A DNA stretch of 33,673 bases from Peptococcaceae bacterium BRH_c23 (GCA_000961805.1 LADV01000336.1:1-33673), one strand, 5' to 3'. Shown: positions 7,571 through 15,202, counted from the stretch's first letter. Notes: a model not told the origin generated them from the sequence alone. Numbers and translations: made by a program.

Positions 7571-9058
7571 TTAATCTATCCAACGTTCACAAACCGTTTT
7601 TTCATCCATAAACATCCGCATTGAAGCCATCCTCGATTTTGCTGTTCCCACAAAGGATTCCCTTCTCGAACCCAGCGGGAAGAATGAATAAGGTTGCGGA
7701 ACACCTATGTTTATTCCTACATTCCCCACGTTAACTTCTCTCTTGAAACGGCGCGCATGTTTTCCGTTGTTTGTATAAATACTTGCTGAGTGCCCAAGAT
7801 TAGTTTTCGTGTTTATCCACCCAATAGCCTGTTCAAGACTGTCTCCTTTAATTAAGGCGGCAACCGGACCAAAAGCCTCTACTTTGGCCATTGCCATGTC
7901 CACATTGACATCTCCGAGAATAGTAGGTCCAAGGAAAAATCCATCAGGGTAGTTCTCCACCTTTACATTTCTACCATCAAGTACCATTTCGGCACCTTCT
8001 TTAAGTGATTCCTCGATCCAGTGTAATACTTTGTCTTTTCCAGCTTTTGAAGACAAGGGTCCAAGTTCAGTTTCCTTATTAAGGCCATAACCGATTTTCA
8101 TACCTTTAGCAACTTCTACAAATTTCTTTTTAAATTCATCGTATATATCTCCAACGACAATTATGTTGTCAACTCCTAAGCAACGCTGGCCCGCCATACC
8201 AAAGCAAGATCTTAGAAGGCCCTGCGCTGCTTCATCCAAGTCTGCGTCCGGCATAACTACAAAGTAATTTTTCCCATTTCCATTAATAGATGAAGTCTTA
8301 CCGTATTTACCACATAACTCAAATAGCTCCCAACCCGCTTTATTGGCACCAATGAATCCTACACCCTTAATTTCAGGTTGAATTAATATCTCTTTATTGA
8401 TGTTTCTACCACCATGAACTAAATTTATAACTCCAGGGGGAAAACCTACTTCTTGGGCCACTCTACAGATATATTCAGCAGCGACAGGGTCTTGCCTACT
8501 CGGGCTTACCACTACAGTACAACCAGCGGCCAGTGCGTAAGGAACAAAGGACGACCATGCATGCATTGGTATATTTCCAGGTGTTATGATGAGAAAAGCA
8601 CCAAGCGGCTCCCAGGTTAAATATTGATCAATGCCATGGGCAACCTGCTCCATATGCTCATTAGTTTTAACCAAACCATATAACGCAGAACAAGCAGATT
8701 CTACGTTTTCAATAACCCTTCTCACTGAACCATTTGCTTCTCCGATCGTTCTACCGTGATCTTGACTAAGTACTTTGGCTAATACATCCGAACGTTCCTC
8801 CAGTTTAGCACGTAGATCAAAAAGTAATCTTGCCTTGTCCCTCATTGGGACTTCTTTCCACAACTTAAAAGCTTCATGAGCCGCTTTTACAGCTGCTAAG
8901 GCCTCTTCTTTAGTCGCATTAGGTAATTCTGAAATAATCTCTCCCGTTGCCGGGTTTCTGTTTACTTCTACATCGGTAGATTTTGAGTCAATCCATTCTC
9001 CATTAATAAAAAGTTTATGTCTTCCATAATATTTTTTAACCTCTGGTATTAAAGCCAT
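7571..9058 (-). CDS. Methylmalonate-semialdehyde-dehydrogenase-like (CoA-acylating) aldehyde dehydrogenase
   Basis: A 495-residue member of the aldehyde dehydrogenase superfamily, closest to the MmsA/IolA group. The catalytic Cys is in AGQRCLG (Cys294, numbering from the GTG at 9061). The usual general-base Glu region reads NGNGKN (260-265) with no Glu, as in CoA-dependent MmsA enzymes. Arg115 (in VRRVIENVE) and Arg293 (next to the Cys) match the carboxylate-binding arginines of MmsA. These enzymes oxidise and decarboxylate 2-substituted malonate semialdehydes to acyl-CoA. 2-Formylglutarate, the enamidase product, is such a compound, so glutaryl-CoA is the predicted product (inference). GGAGG precedes both GTG (9061) and ATG (9058); ATG was chosen. 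Confidence 0.85.
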   Translation of the reverse strand: MALIPEVKKYYGRHKLFINGEWIDSKSTDVEVNRNPATGEIISELPNATKEEALAAVKAAHEAFKLWKEVPMRDKARLLFDLRAKLEERSDVLAKVLSQDHGRTIGEANGSVRRVIENVESACSALYGLVKTNEHMEQVAHGIDQYLTWEPLGAFLIITPGNIPMHAWSSFVPYALAAGCTVVVSPSRQDPVAAEYICRVAQEVGFPPGVINLVHGGRNINKEILIQPEIKGVGFIGANKAGWELFELCGKYGKTSSINGNGKNYFVVMPDADLDEAAQGLLRSCFGMAGQRCLGVDNIIVVGDIYDEFKKKFVEVAKGMKIGYGLNKETELGPLSSKAGKDKVLHWIEESLKEGAEMVLDGRNVKVENYPDGFFLGPTILGDVNVDMAMAKVEAFGPVAALIKGDSLEQAIGWINTKTNLGHSASIYTNNGKHARRFKREVNVGNVGINIGVPQPYSFFPLGSRRESFVGTAKSRMASMRMFMDEKTVCERWID

Positions 9059-9102
9059 CACTAATTGCCTCCTCTATATTCCGAATTATCAGAATTATAG
9101 AT

Positions 9103-9117
9103 GCAAGAACTATGCCA
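9103..9117 (-). promoter_or_regulatory. Sigma-54 (-24/-12) promoter
   Basis: The minus strand reads TGGCATAGTTCTTGC, with GG and GC exactly 12 bp apart, close to the sigma-54 consensus TGGCAC-N5-TTGC. Transcription would start near 9091, leaving a leader of about 30 nt to the aldehyde dehydrogenase start. A sigma-54-dependent activator gene lies 283 bp upstream, which fits. Confidence 0.8.
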
Positions 9118-9122
9118 ACTTT

Positions 9123-9149
9123 CTAAAATGCTGCTTGACCGCATTTTAG
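9123..9149. promoter_or_regulatory. Inverted repeat, candidate activator site
   Basis: A perfect 9-bp inverted repeat, CTAAAATGC (9123-9131) and GCATTTTAG (9141-9149), separated by 9 nt. It lies 5 bp upstream of the -24 element. The centre is near -45, closer than usual for an enhancer of a sigma-54 activator. The half-site AAAATGC recurs at 7442-7448 and, inverted, at 7492-7498 before ndhF. It may bind the adjacent PAS/sigma-54 regulator. No other element was seen in the AT-rich stretch 9150-9360. Confidence 0.45.
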
Positions 9150-9363
9150 GTAGATTTATTTGGATTCTATCGAAATTTTTATAGATTTTTAATTCAAAAA
9201 TGGATTACGTTTTATTAAAATTTCCTATAAAAATAAATACAATTATAAAAAACTATAGTTCTAAGAATTTAAAATCTAAAAAAAGATATAAATTTTAAAA
9301 TGAATTAAGATAAAACTCCAGATCAAACAATTCCACCAATTCCTAATAATGTCCATTTTTTGT

Positions 9364-9404
9364 ATAATTCAATTATGTATTGTAACAATTCATAATTGAA
9401 TTAT
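9364..9404. repeat. 14-bp inverted repeat at the end of the sigma-54 regulator gene
   Basis: Perfect 14-bp AT-rich arms (9364-9377 and 9391-9404) around a 13-nt loop, overlapping the stop codon of the regulator. A T5 run follows on the plus strand but none on the minus strand. As a terminator it is therefore poorly placed for the minus-strand gene. It could be an operator or an mRNA 3'-end hairpin. Confidence 0.4.
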
Positions 9405-10870
9405 TTTTCTCGTTGATGTTCATAATCACGGTATTTTTTTGCTTTTCTGGCAATTGTCGCCTGACTTACATTAAGAACTTTAGCCACCTCATATGTTGTT
9501 TTGTACTTTTCCATGGCTTTATTTATTAGAGTTTTTTCTACTAATTCTACAGCTTTATTTAAGGGAATAATATCATCAAAATCGAATTGCCGCGCCTTCC
9601 CTTCGGTAAATTCTTCTGACAACTCTTCTTTGCATATCCATTCTTCTTTGGAAGTTATCAGACTACGTTCAACAATGTTTGCCAATTGCCGTACATTTCC
9701 TGGCCAATTATAACTAATTAATTGTTTCAATGCTTCCGCGGTAAATTGTTTTCTAAAGTTATATTTATGGTTAATCTCATTGAGAAAATGTGAAATCAGC
9801 GCGGGAATATCTTCTTTCCGTTTTCTTAATGGCGGAATTTCAATGGAAACAACATTTAAACGATAATAGAGATCTTCTCTAAACTTACCCTCTTCCATCA
9901 TCTTTTTTAAATTCTTATTAGTAGCGGCTATTATTCTAACATCGACTTTTACAGATTTTACTCCACCTAACGGTATTAACTCCCTTTCTTGGATAACTCG
10001 CAATAATTTCACTTGTAGTTCCAGCGGCAATTCACCAATTTCGTCCAAAAACAACGTTCCTCCTGTTGCCAGTTGAAACATACCAGGCTTACCCTTTTTT
10101 CTTGCCCCAGTAAAAGCCCCCTCTTCGTAACCAAAAAGTTCTGATTCCAAAAGATTAGCAGGAATAGCTCCACTATTAATTTTAATATAAGAACCCAATT
10201 GAAAACGACTGCTCGATTTATGAATTATTTTTGCCAATACTTCTTTCCCGACTCCAGATTCCCCTAACAACAAAACACTAGAATCTACTTTTGCCACTCT
10301 TAAAGCTAAATCTAAAATATCATGCATTTCTTTACTTTCAGCCACTATATCATTTTGTTTGATTACTTGAAGTCTCAATTCATTGATTTCCCACTGATAG
10401 TGACTAGTTAATTCTCTGGTCCGTTCCAGTTGTTCCTTTAAGTTATACAATTCAGTAATATCCCTTATATTAATTACTACGTTCTTAATTCTTCCGTCTT
10501 GATCCATAATCGGTGTTCCTGTCATGATAGTCTGTTTACCGGTTCGACTTTTTTGAATAATCGTAGTAGCTTTTTTTGTTTCTAACACTTGAAGTGAAAC
10601 TGAATCGTTAAAAACCCCGTCTTTAACTAACTGTCTCATATCCTTGCCTATTACTTCTTCTTTTTTCACTCCAGTTAATCGTTCCATTGCCGGGTTTACC
10701 CGGATTGTAATTCCTTTATTATTCACGATAGAAATTCCATCATATGAATTTAAAAATATAGACTCCAACTCTTCGTTTAGTTCTTCTATTATTGAAAATT
10801 GGTTTAATACTTTAATTAATGCATCCAATAAATATTTCACGGTATTGTTATACAATTCAAAGAACAACAT
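9401..10870 (-). CDS. PAS-domain sigma-54-dependent transcriptional activator
   Basis: A 489-residue enhancer-binding protein. The order is a short N-terminal helix, a PAS domain (about 30-140, with NGI/NPAMERLTGVKKEEVIG and a PAC-like INIRDITE), then the AAA+ domain with Walker A GESGVGKE (203-210), the sigma-54 contact loop GAFTGA (251-256) and LFLDEIGE. A TyrR/Fis-type helix-turn-helix lies at the C-terminus (YEVAKVLNVSQATIARKAKKY). There is no receiver domain, so it probably senses a small molecule or redox state through the PAS domain. ATG 10870 has GGAGGAG just upstream; an in-frame ATG 15 nt earlier overlaps that site and is less likely. Being next to the sigma-54 promoter, it probably activates the nicotinate genes. 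Confidence 0.87.
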   Translation of the reverse strand: MLFFELYNNTVKYLLDALIKVLNQFSIIEELNEELESIFLNSYDGISIVNNKGITIRVNPAMERLTGVKKEEVIGKDMRQLVKDGVFNDSVSLQVLETKKATTIIQKSRTGKQTIMTGTPIMDQDGRIKNVVINIRDITELYNLKEQLERTRELTSHYQWEINELRLQVIKQNDIVAESKEMHDILDLALRVAKVDSSVLLLGESGVGKEVLAKIIHKSSSRFQLGSYIKINSGAIPANLLESELFGYEEGAFTGARKKGKPGMFQLATGGTLFLDEIGELPLELQVKLLRVIQERELIPLGGVKSVKVDVRIIAATNKNLKKMMEEGKFREDLYYRLNVVSIEIPPLRKRKEDIPALISHFLNEINHKYNFRKQFTAEALKQLISYNWPGNVRQLANIVERSLITSKEEWICKEELSEEFTEGKARQFDFDDIIPLNKAVELVEKTLINKAMEKYKTTYEVAKVLNVSQATIARKAKKYRDYEHQREK

Positions 10871-11079
10871 AAGGCTCCTCCTCATTTTATCATATAGTCC
10901 CGTCCAAATAAGTCATCCTAAAGGGAATGCATGTTCAGATACAAAAGACAAGCTAAGGGACGAAACCGCCTAGCCAATTAACTGGGTATTATACCCTAAT
11001 CAGTAACATTAAGGTGATTTATGCATAACGTGTATTATAACTCAAATAATTCTCACATTTATATAAAGGGGGCTTGCCC

Positions 11080-11646
11080 ATGAAATCGTTGATGGGGCAA
11101 CGGGGTTATTCTCCGATTCAACAGAACAGGTTCTCCCCAATTCAGCGACAGGGTACTAACTCTGTTCCGCGGCAGGGACCAGGACCATCATCTGTTAAAC
11201 AGCAAATATTTACACCAACTTCTCAAGCAACTCATCCTATAGTCCAACCAATGATCCAATCAGTAACCCCACCAGTAACTCAACCAGTAACTCAACCAGT
11301 AACTCAACCAGTAACCCAGTCTGTAGCCCAACCCGCTTCTGTTCAGAAGCAACTTAACTCTTTACCGCAAACTTCTTCCGCTACGCCAGAACCTTCTAAC
11401 CTCTGGCAACAGCAAGTTGGAATTCTTATAACAAAATATGGACCTTCTCTCATGAGACAATTTGGGCCTCCTCTAGCTCGCAAAGTAGGGCTTCCCATCG
11501 CCCAGCACATTGGCCCTCCCTTGGCGCAAAAAGTAGGAATTCCCCTTGCTCGGCGTGTTGGCCTTCCGCTTCTACGCAAAGTATTTCTCCCCCTCGCTAA
11601 GCGAGCAGGCTTTGCGCTCATTCGACGGATAGGGCTTCCACTTTAA
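11080..11646 (+). CDS. Repeat protein with Q/P-rich head and octapeptide-repeat tail, function unknown
   Basis: A 188-residue protein of no recognised family. Residues 1-60 are rich in Gln, Pro and Ser. Residues 65-80 are four copies of PVTQ. From 121 to the end there are eight consecutive octapeptides with the pattern G-x-P-L-A-x-[KR]-[VI] (GPPLARKV, GLPIAQHI, GPPLAQKV, GIPLARRV, GLPLLRKV and others) plus a final GLPL. The tail is hydrophobic and strongly basic, with no acidic residue. No signal peptide is present. The ATG at 11080 has AAAGGGGG 7 nt upstream. It is one of only two plus-strand genes here and is divergent from the sigma-54 regulator. A role in a surface layer, spore structure or membrane binding is possible, but this is only a guess. 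Confidence 0.7.
   Translation: MKSLMGQRGYSPIQQNRFSPIQRQGTNSVPRQGPGPSSVKQQIFTPTSQATHPIVQPMIQSVTPPVTQPVTQPVTQPVTQSVAQPASVQKQLNSLPQTSSATPEPSNLWQQQVGILITKYGPSLMRQFGPPLARKVGLPIAQHIGPPLAQKVGIPLARRVGLPLLRKVFLPLAKRAGFALIRRIGLPL
11272..11319 (+). repeat. 12-bp tandem repeat, four copies
   Basis: The unit CCAGTAACTCAA occurs at 11272, 11284 and 11296, with a variant fourth copy (CCAGTAACCCAG) at 11308. It encodes PVTQ repeats in frame. Identical tandem copies suggest copy number can change by slippage without breaking the reading frame. Confidence 0.9.
11440..11643 (+). repeat. Diverged 24-bp (octapeptide) coding repeats
   Basis: Eight 24-bp units and a half unit that encode the basic octapeptide tail. 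DNA identity between units is low while the amino-acid pattern is kept. The array is therefore old and held by selection on the protein, unlike the fresh PVTQ repeats upstream. Confidence 0.75.
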
Positions 11647-11694
11647 GCCCATTCACCTCAATACTGCGATTTTACTAACTTATAAAATACAAGG

Positions 11695-11732
11695 AAAAGC
11701 TGTTGACAATTTTGATCATCAACAGCTTTTTT
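11695..11732. terminator. Bidirectional rho-independent terminator
   Basis: Arms AAAAGCTGTTGA and TCAACAGCTTTT around a 12-nt loop, with T-runs on both strands. It lies between two converging genes and should end both the octapeptide-repeat gene (plus) and the stress-protein gene (minus). Confidence 0.85.
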
Positions 11733-11757
11733 ACATTCAAATCAAACCTTAATAGCC

Positions 11758-12186
11758 TCACTTTACGATAAGAACAGGGCATTCTGCTCGTTGAAGAACG
11801 CGCTGGCTCACACTGCCTAACACCGAACCGGCAATTGGACCGTAACCATGGCTCCCCATGACCACTAAATCTATGCTCTCTTGCTCAACTTCTTCGAGAA
11901 TCATAGTCGCCGGATATCCCTGAACTACTTTCTTCTTCAAAGTGACATTCCCCACATCGATACCTTCAAGCGTCGCTTCTAAGGCGAGCTTCCCTGCGTC
12001 TTCAATTTGTTCTGGCGGAACTAAAACACTATAAGCTACATTATAACCCCAGTAGGCTTCTCGAATGTACATAACGAACAAAAGCTCAATTTCCCCACCA
12101 AATTTCCCAGCAAGTTCTAATGCGGTTTTTAATGCTCGACGAGAATACTCCGAAGCATCGGTTGCTACTAATATCTTTTTAAACAC
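11758..12186 (-). CDS. Universal stress protein (UspA family), copy 1
   Basis: A 142-residue single-domain Usp. It opens with MFKKILVATDASEYSRRAL and carries the ATP-binding type motif G-x2-G-x9-G-S near the C-terminus (GSHGYGPIAGSVLGS). It is probably an ATP-binding dimer in the cytoplasm used in stress or starvation, but its precise role is unknown. It is a close paralog of the copy at 13020-13448, with shared segments such as EAYWGYN, ATLEGIDVG and GYGPIAG. The downstream terminators of the two genes are also alike, which points to a block duplication. Confidence 0.9.
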   Translation of the reverse strand: MFKKILVATDASEYSRRALKTALELAGKFGGEIELLFVMYIREAYWGYNVAYSVLVPPEQIEDAGKLALEATLEGIDVGNVTLKKKVVQGYPATMILEEVEQESIDLVVMGSHGYGPIAGSVLGSVSQRVLQRAECPVLIVK

Positions 12187-12534
12187 AACTAGTGCTACCT
12201 CCTCTTTTTTAAACCTAATCTATGATGATAATTCTTCATCCTATTATTCGAATCCTGCTTTACTTTTGATAAAGATTCTTCTCAACGCTTAATAACTAAT
12301 GATTTTTATAATGCCATCCCTGCTTCTAAGCCTAGGGTTAATATTTTCCATTATCTAGTATGAGCATATTAAAGAATAAAAACGTATATACTCTTTACAC
12401 GGAACATTTGTTCTGGTAAAGTAATTCTTGTGACACTAATCTTATTATCCCTTGTGGAGACATTTTCTACGCACTTACGTCAGTCAAACATTTGTACCCG
12501 CTTGTCTAGCATTCTATAAAGGTGAGTGATACGT
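12187..12534. other. 348-bp divergent intergenic region
   Basis: This lies between usp copy 1 (minus) and the small plus-strand gene. It should hold promoters for both, but no convincing -35/-10 pair, riboswitch or terminator was identified. The only patterned site is GAAC-ATTT-GTTC at 12402-12413, which resembles a LexA box but could easily be chance. Confidence 0.5.
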
Positions 12535-12798
12535 ATGAAAATATTAATGCAACCGATCGAAATGATTGCTTGGTTCACACAAGAGGGAACCCCCAATCCA
12601 ATTCACTATAAGCTAACTTCCGTTGACGCCGCGAGCATCGTGGTCAAAGTTGATCGAGTCGTAACCCGCTCCGAGGAGAAAATTGCCGGAAATCGCATGA
12701 TTCTTTTTCGTTGTCAAAGTGAAATGAACGGACTCTTAAAACCATATGAACTCAAATATGAGTTGAACACCTGTAAATGGTTTCTGTATAAAGCTTAA
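12535..12798 (+). CDS. Small conserved-looking protein of unknown function
   Basis: An 87-residue protein starting MKILMQPIEMIAW. The ATG at 12535 is chosen because AAGGTGAG lies 9 nt upstream; an in-frame GTG at 12526 overlaps that site. It has no membrane segment, is mixed alpha/beta in appearance, and contains two Cys (in FRCQS and NTCKW). The coding frame is clean and has a good ribosome site. I do not recognise the family with certainty. Lying between two stress-protein paralogs, it may share their regulation. Confidence 0.65.
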   Translation: MKILMQPIEMIAWFTQEGTPNPIHYKLTSVDAASIVVKVDRVVTRSEEKIAGNRMILFRCQSEMNGLLKPYELKYELNTCKWFLYKA

Positions 12799-12944
12799 TG
12801 GAAACTCTGCCCTAAATTATAATGATCCTGCTCTACGATAAGCCGGTCAGTCCGTATCCCTAGAGAAAGAGAGCTCGCCTTACTTAAGAGTATTAATGGT
12901 TCGTAAAATGATAGCTTTTAAAAAGTAGCCATTTAAAAGGAAAA

Positions 12945-12976
12945 GGGCTGTTACGAAGTTTAATCGTCAACAGCTC
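12945..12976 (-). terminator. Terminator of usp copy 2
   Basis: GAGCTGTT pairs with AACAGCCC, with an inner CGA/TCG pairing, and is followed on the minus strand by CTTTTCCTTTT. Its GCTGTT/AACAGC stem resembles the terminator at 11695-11732 after usp copy 1. Nothing else was seen in 12799-13019. Confidence 0.7.
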
Positions 12977-13019
12977 TTCGATATTCGGTAGCGCTCATTT
13001 ATCTTTTGCCGACAAGCGT

Positions 13020-13448
13020 TCACTTCACGATTAGAACAGGACAGGTTGATTTTCGGAGAACGCGCTGACTCACACTGCCCAACACTGTTCCAGCAATCGG
13101 ACCGTATCCATGACTCCCCATGACCACTAAGTCTATATTCTCATTGCCGATTTCTTCTAGAATCACGCTCGACGGATGTCCCGGTATTTTCTTCTTCTTC
13201 AAGGGAACGTCACCCACATCAATTCCTTCAAGGGTGGCCATTAACGTCTGCTCCGCTGTCTCTTCGATTTGTTCTTTAGATACCTCAATAGTATAAGCTG
13301 GATTATAGCCCCAGTACGCTTCCGGGGTGTAGGTGACGAAGAGAAGAACCACTTCCCCTTGGAACTTCCTAGCAAGTTCCAAAGCAGCTATTAGAGACCG
13401 ACGCGAATATTCTGAGGCATCTGTTGGGACCATTATTCTTTTATACAC
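13020..13448 (-). CDS. Universal stress protein (UspA family), copy 2
   Basis: A 142-residue Usp starting at GTG 13448 (MYKRIMVPTDASEYSRRSL). An in-frame ATG 15 nt upstream overlaps the GAGGGGG ribosome site and would give a longer N-terminus than the paralog, so GTG is preferred. The ATP motif GSHGYGPIAGTVLGS is intact. It is a paralog of the gene at 11758-12186 on the same strand. Its closest visible relationship is to that copy, consistent with local duplication followed by divergence. Confidence 0.9.
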   Translation of the reverse strand: MYKRIMVPTDASEYSRRSLIAALELARKFQGEVVLLFVTYTPEAYWGYNPAYTIEVSKEQIEETAEQTLMATLEGIDVGDVPLKKKKIPGHPSSVILEEIGNENIDLVVMGSHGYGPIAGTVLGSVSQRVLRKSTCPVLIVK

Positions 13449-13613
13449 ATAATTCCCCCTCATTTATTACAGATCATGGCAGATTATTGTAAGAGTGTAT
13501 TCCACGTTTAACATATTAATCCTGCTTAGTTTTTTTAATATTACAACTATATTTATATAGAAGTTACAATTATCTTTCTAAAGATCCTATTAACCACAGG
13601 AATTCTTCAGAAA

Positions 13614-13650
13614 AGTTCCCACCACACTAAACTACAGTGAAGTGGGAACT
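13614..13650. terminator. Terminator of the mini-thioredoxin gene
   Basis: AGTTCCCAC (13614-13622) pairs perfectly with GTGGGAACT (13642-13650). TTTTCTG follows on the minus strand and TATTTTT on the plus strand. It lies directly after the thioredoxin stop codon. Confidence 0.8.
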
Positions 13651-13655
13651 TATTT

Positions 13656-13910
13656 TTAAGCATCCAACTCTTTTTTTAGAATTTCGATAATACGCGCTTT
13701 ATTCGGAACCTTCCCAGTCAGCTTAACCACACCGTTAATCACGAGAGCAGGTGTACTCATAACTCCATAAGACATAATCTTTTGCATGTCCTCGACCTTT
13801 TCAACTTGGGCTACAATTCCCAGTTCCGCAATCCCCTCTTTAGTGACCTTTTCAAGCTTCGTACAGTTCGCACAACCAGAACCTAAAATTTTAATCTCCA
13901 ACTTCCTCAA
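13656..13910 (-). CDS. Small thioredoxin-fold disulfide protein
   Basis: An 84-residue redox-active disulfide protein of the short thioredoxin family (MTH895/TM0996 type). The active site is CANC (GSGCANCTKLE, near residues 14-17), and the cis-Pro segment is MSTPALVINGVV. It is cytoplasmic, with no signal peptide. It follows an ArsR-family gene by 49 bp in the same direction. This pair is usually accompanied by a permease gene, which is absent here. It may handle metalloid- or thiol-linked redox chemistry, but its substrate is unknown. Confidence 0.88.
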   Translation of the reverse strand: MRKLEIKILGSGCANCTKLEKVTKEGIAELGIVAQVEKVEDMQKIMSYGVMSTPALVINGVVKLTGKVPNKARIIEILKKELDA

Positions 13911-13959
13911 TCCCTTTCAAAGTAATTTTCAACTTTCGCAGAAGTACATTTCCAGCTTC

Positions 13960-14292
13960 TTAGCGTTCGGCCAGATGCCTCATCAAAGCTTCCCCTTCTC
14001 TGAATTGTTGAGCAAGGATTTCCTGAACTTTGTCTAAAATTATCAATACTTCTGGGTATTTAATACGGTACATTACTTTCAAACCCACTTTTGTCGATAC
14101 AATAATCTGTTGTTTGCGCAATATACTTAAGTGTTGAGATAAATTGGACTGTTCTATTTCCAAATCATCAATTAGCTCACAAACACAGACTTCTTCTTTT
14201 CGTCTTGCCAATTGCTCAAGGATCCGTACTCGAGTAGGGTGCGCTAGGGCTTTAAAAAAATCACTTTTCATGGATATTATTTGTTCTTTCAC
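13960..14292 (-). CDS. ArsR-family metal(loid)-sensing repressor, copy 1
   Basis: A 110-residue winged-helix repressor. The metal-binding motif CVCEL (EEVCVCELIDDL) sits in the helix that binds As/Sb in ArsR, followed by the recognition helix QSNLSQHLSILRKQQII. It should release DNA when metalloid binds. It heads the arsR-thioredoxin pair. An AT-rich palindrome upstream (14340-14351) may be its operator. The effector cannot be told from sequence alone; arsenite is plausible given the arsenic genes further right. Confidence 0.88.
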   Translation of the reverse strand: MKEQIISMKSDFFKALAHPTRVRILEQLARRKEEVCVCELIDDLEIEQSNLSQHLSILRKQQIIVSTKVGLKVMYRIKYPEVLIILDKVQEILAQQFREGEALMRHLAER

Positions 14293-14339
14293 GTTAGAAC
14301 CCTCCCGAATCTTTGTTCCGATAATCCTATTACTTAATA

Positions 14340-14351
14340 ATATTATAATAT
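14340..14351. promoter_or_regulatory. Palindrome upstream of arsR copy 1
   Basis: The perfect 12-bp palindrome ATATTATAATAT, 48 bp upstream of the arsR start, overlaps a TATTAT-like -10 element on the minus strand. It is a candidate autoregulatory operator. AT-rich palindromes arise by chance, so confidence is low. Confidence 0.35.
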
Positions 14352-14468
14352 ACCCTTTGATGCAAATCCATCCCTATATTGACTCCCATGTAGCTTTAAT
14401 TATCCTCGAACGTTGAACAATACTAACCTACTTTTCACTCAGAGATTCGGCACAGGAGGAGATAAAAA

Positions 14469-14514
14469 GATTGCTGGCATCACGCTCAATAAAATGCATG
14501 AGTTGCCAGCAATC
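14469..14514 (-). terminator. Terminator of arrD
   Basis: The 11-bp arms GATTGCTGGCA and TGCCAGCAATC enclose a 24-nt loop, with TTTTTATC following on the minus strand. It lies 18 bp after the arrD stop codon. Confidence 0.82.
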
Positions 14515-14532
14515 CGACTATCACCTGTCACA

Positions 14533-15123
14533 CTACTTTTGAATTATCTCAAGAGTCAAATGTGCAAGATTCTTGTAAAATATATTCTTGGCATGTTCAT
14601 TGATTCGACTTGTAAAATCTCTACTCCACTTACCAAGGTATTTATTGAGGAACGTTTCCATCTGTACTAGCCATTGTTCATCCTCGGTCTCGAGGTATTT
14701 GCCAATAAGATAGTATATAAATTCTAGCTCAGTCACAATATAGTCTGGGGGTTGTTTAAAGTCGGCTGCTAAATTAAGGCCCGCTTGGCGGTAAAACTGT
14801 AAGACCTCCATAGTAGAGTCCCCCATGACTTGACGTTGGCCGTCTAAATATATCGAACCATAAGGAGGAGCCAAGAGGTCGAAGGGGCCAATAAATAATC
14901 TCGTATGATCTACCGTTAATTCTTCAAGCTTTGCTTCGCTATCAGACAGGGTTTTCATTTCTAATACAAGGGGAATTAATTCAGGCCTTAGGCTCTGGAG
15001 AGTTTGCTCTAAATGGGTAAGCACCTCTTCCAGTTCTTCGGTAGGGGAACCATAGAGCAAGGAGAGAAGTTTATAAGCATTTGCTGTTTGGGTTAAATTC
15101 TGAGCATCTACGGAAGAGGTCAT
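14533..15123 (-). CDS. arrD: TorD/DmsD-family maturation chaperone for ArrA
   Basis: A 196-residue all-helical cytoplasmic chaperone of the TorD family. These proteins bind the Tat signal of a molybdoenzyme and help cofactor insertion before export. Family features are DHTRLFIGP (near 72-80), PPYGSIYLDG, VMGDSTMEV, FYRQAGL and PPDYIVTELEF. It is the last gene of the arr cluster, 233 bp after arrB, with a terminator-like hairpin in between, so it may be expressed partly on its own. The name ArrD rests on its position beside arrA. Confidence 0.85.
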   Translation of the reverse strand: MTSSVDAQNLTQTANAYKLLSLLYGSPTEELEEVLTHLEQTLQSLRPELIPLVLEMKTLSDSEAKLEELTVDHTRLFIGPFDLLAPPYGSIYLDGQRQVMGDSTMEVLQFYRQAGLNLAADFKQPPDYIVTELEFIYYLIGKYLETEDEQWLVQMETFLNKYLGKWSRDFTSRINEHAKNIFYKNLAHLTLEIIQK

Positions 15124-15202
15124 TGCTAACCCAACCTTTCTATTTTACATTTGAAGAGTTGTGAACTGGGTCAACTAAAGTTGAACATCGACACTTCACT
15201 GA

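Noticed and set aside
11272..11319. Short direct repeats considered as a CRISPR array
   Set aside because: The 12-bp units have no spacers and lie within a coding frame as PVTQ repeats.
12402..12413. LexA-like site GAAC-N4-GTTC
   Set aside because: One such match is expected by chance roughly every 65 kb, the flanking bases do not fit the consensus well, and the nearby genes are not SOS genes.
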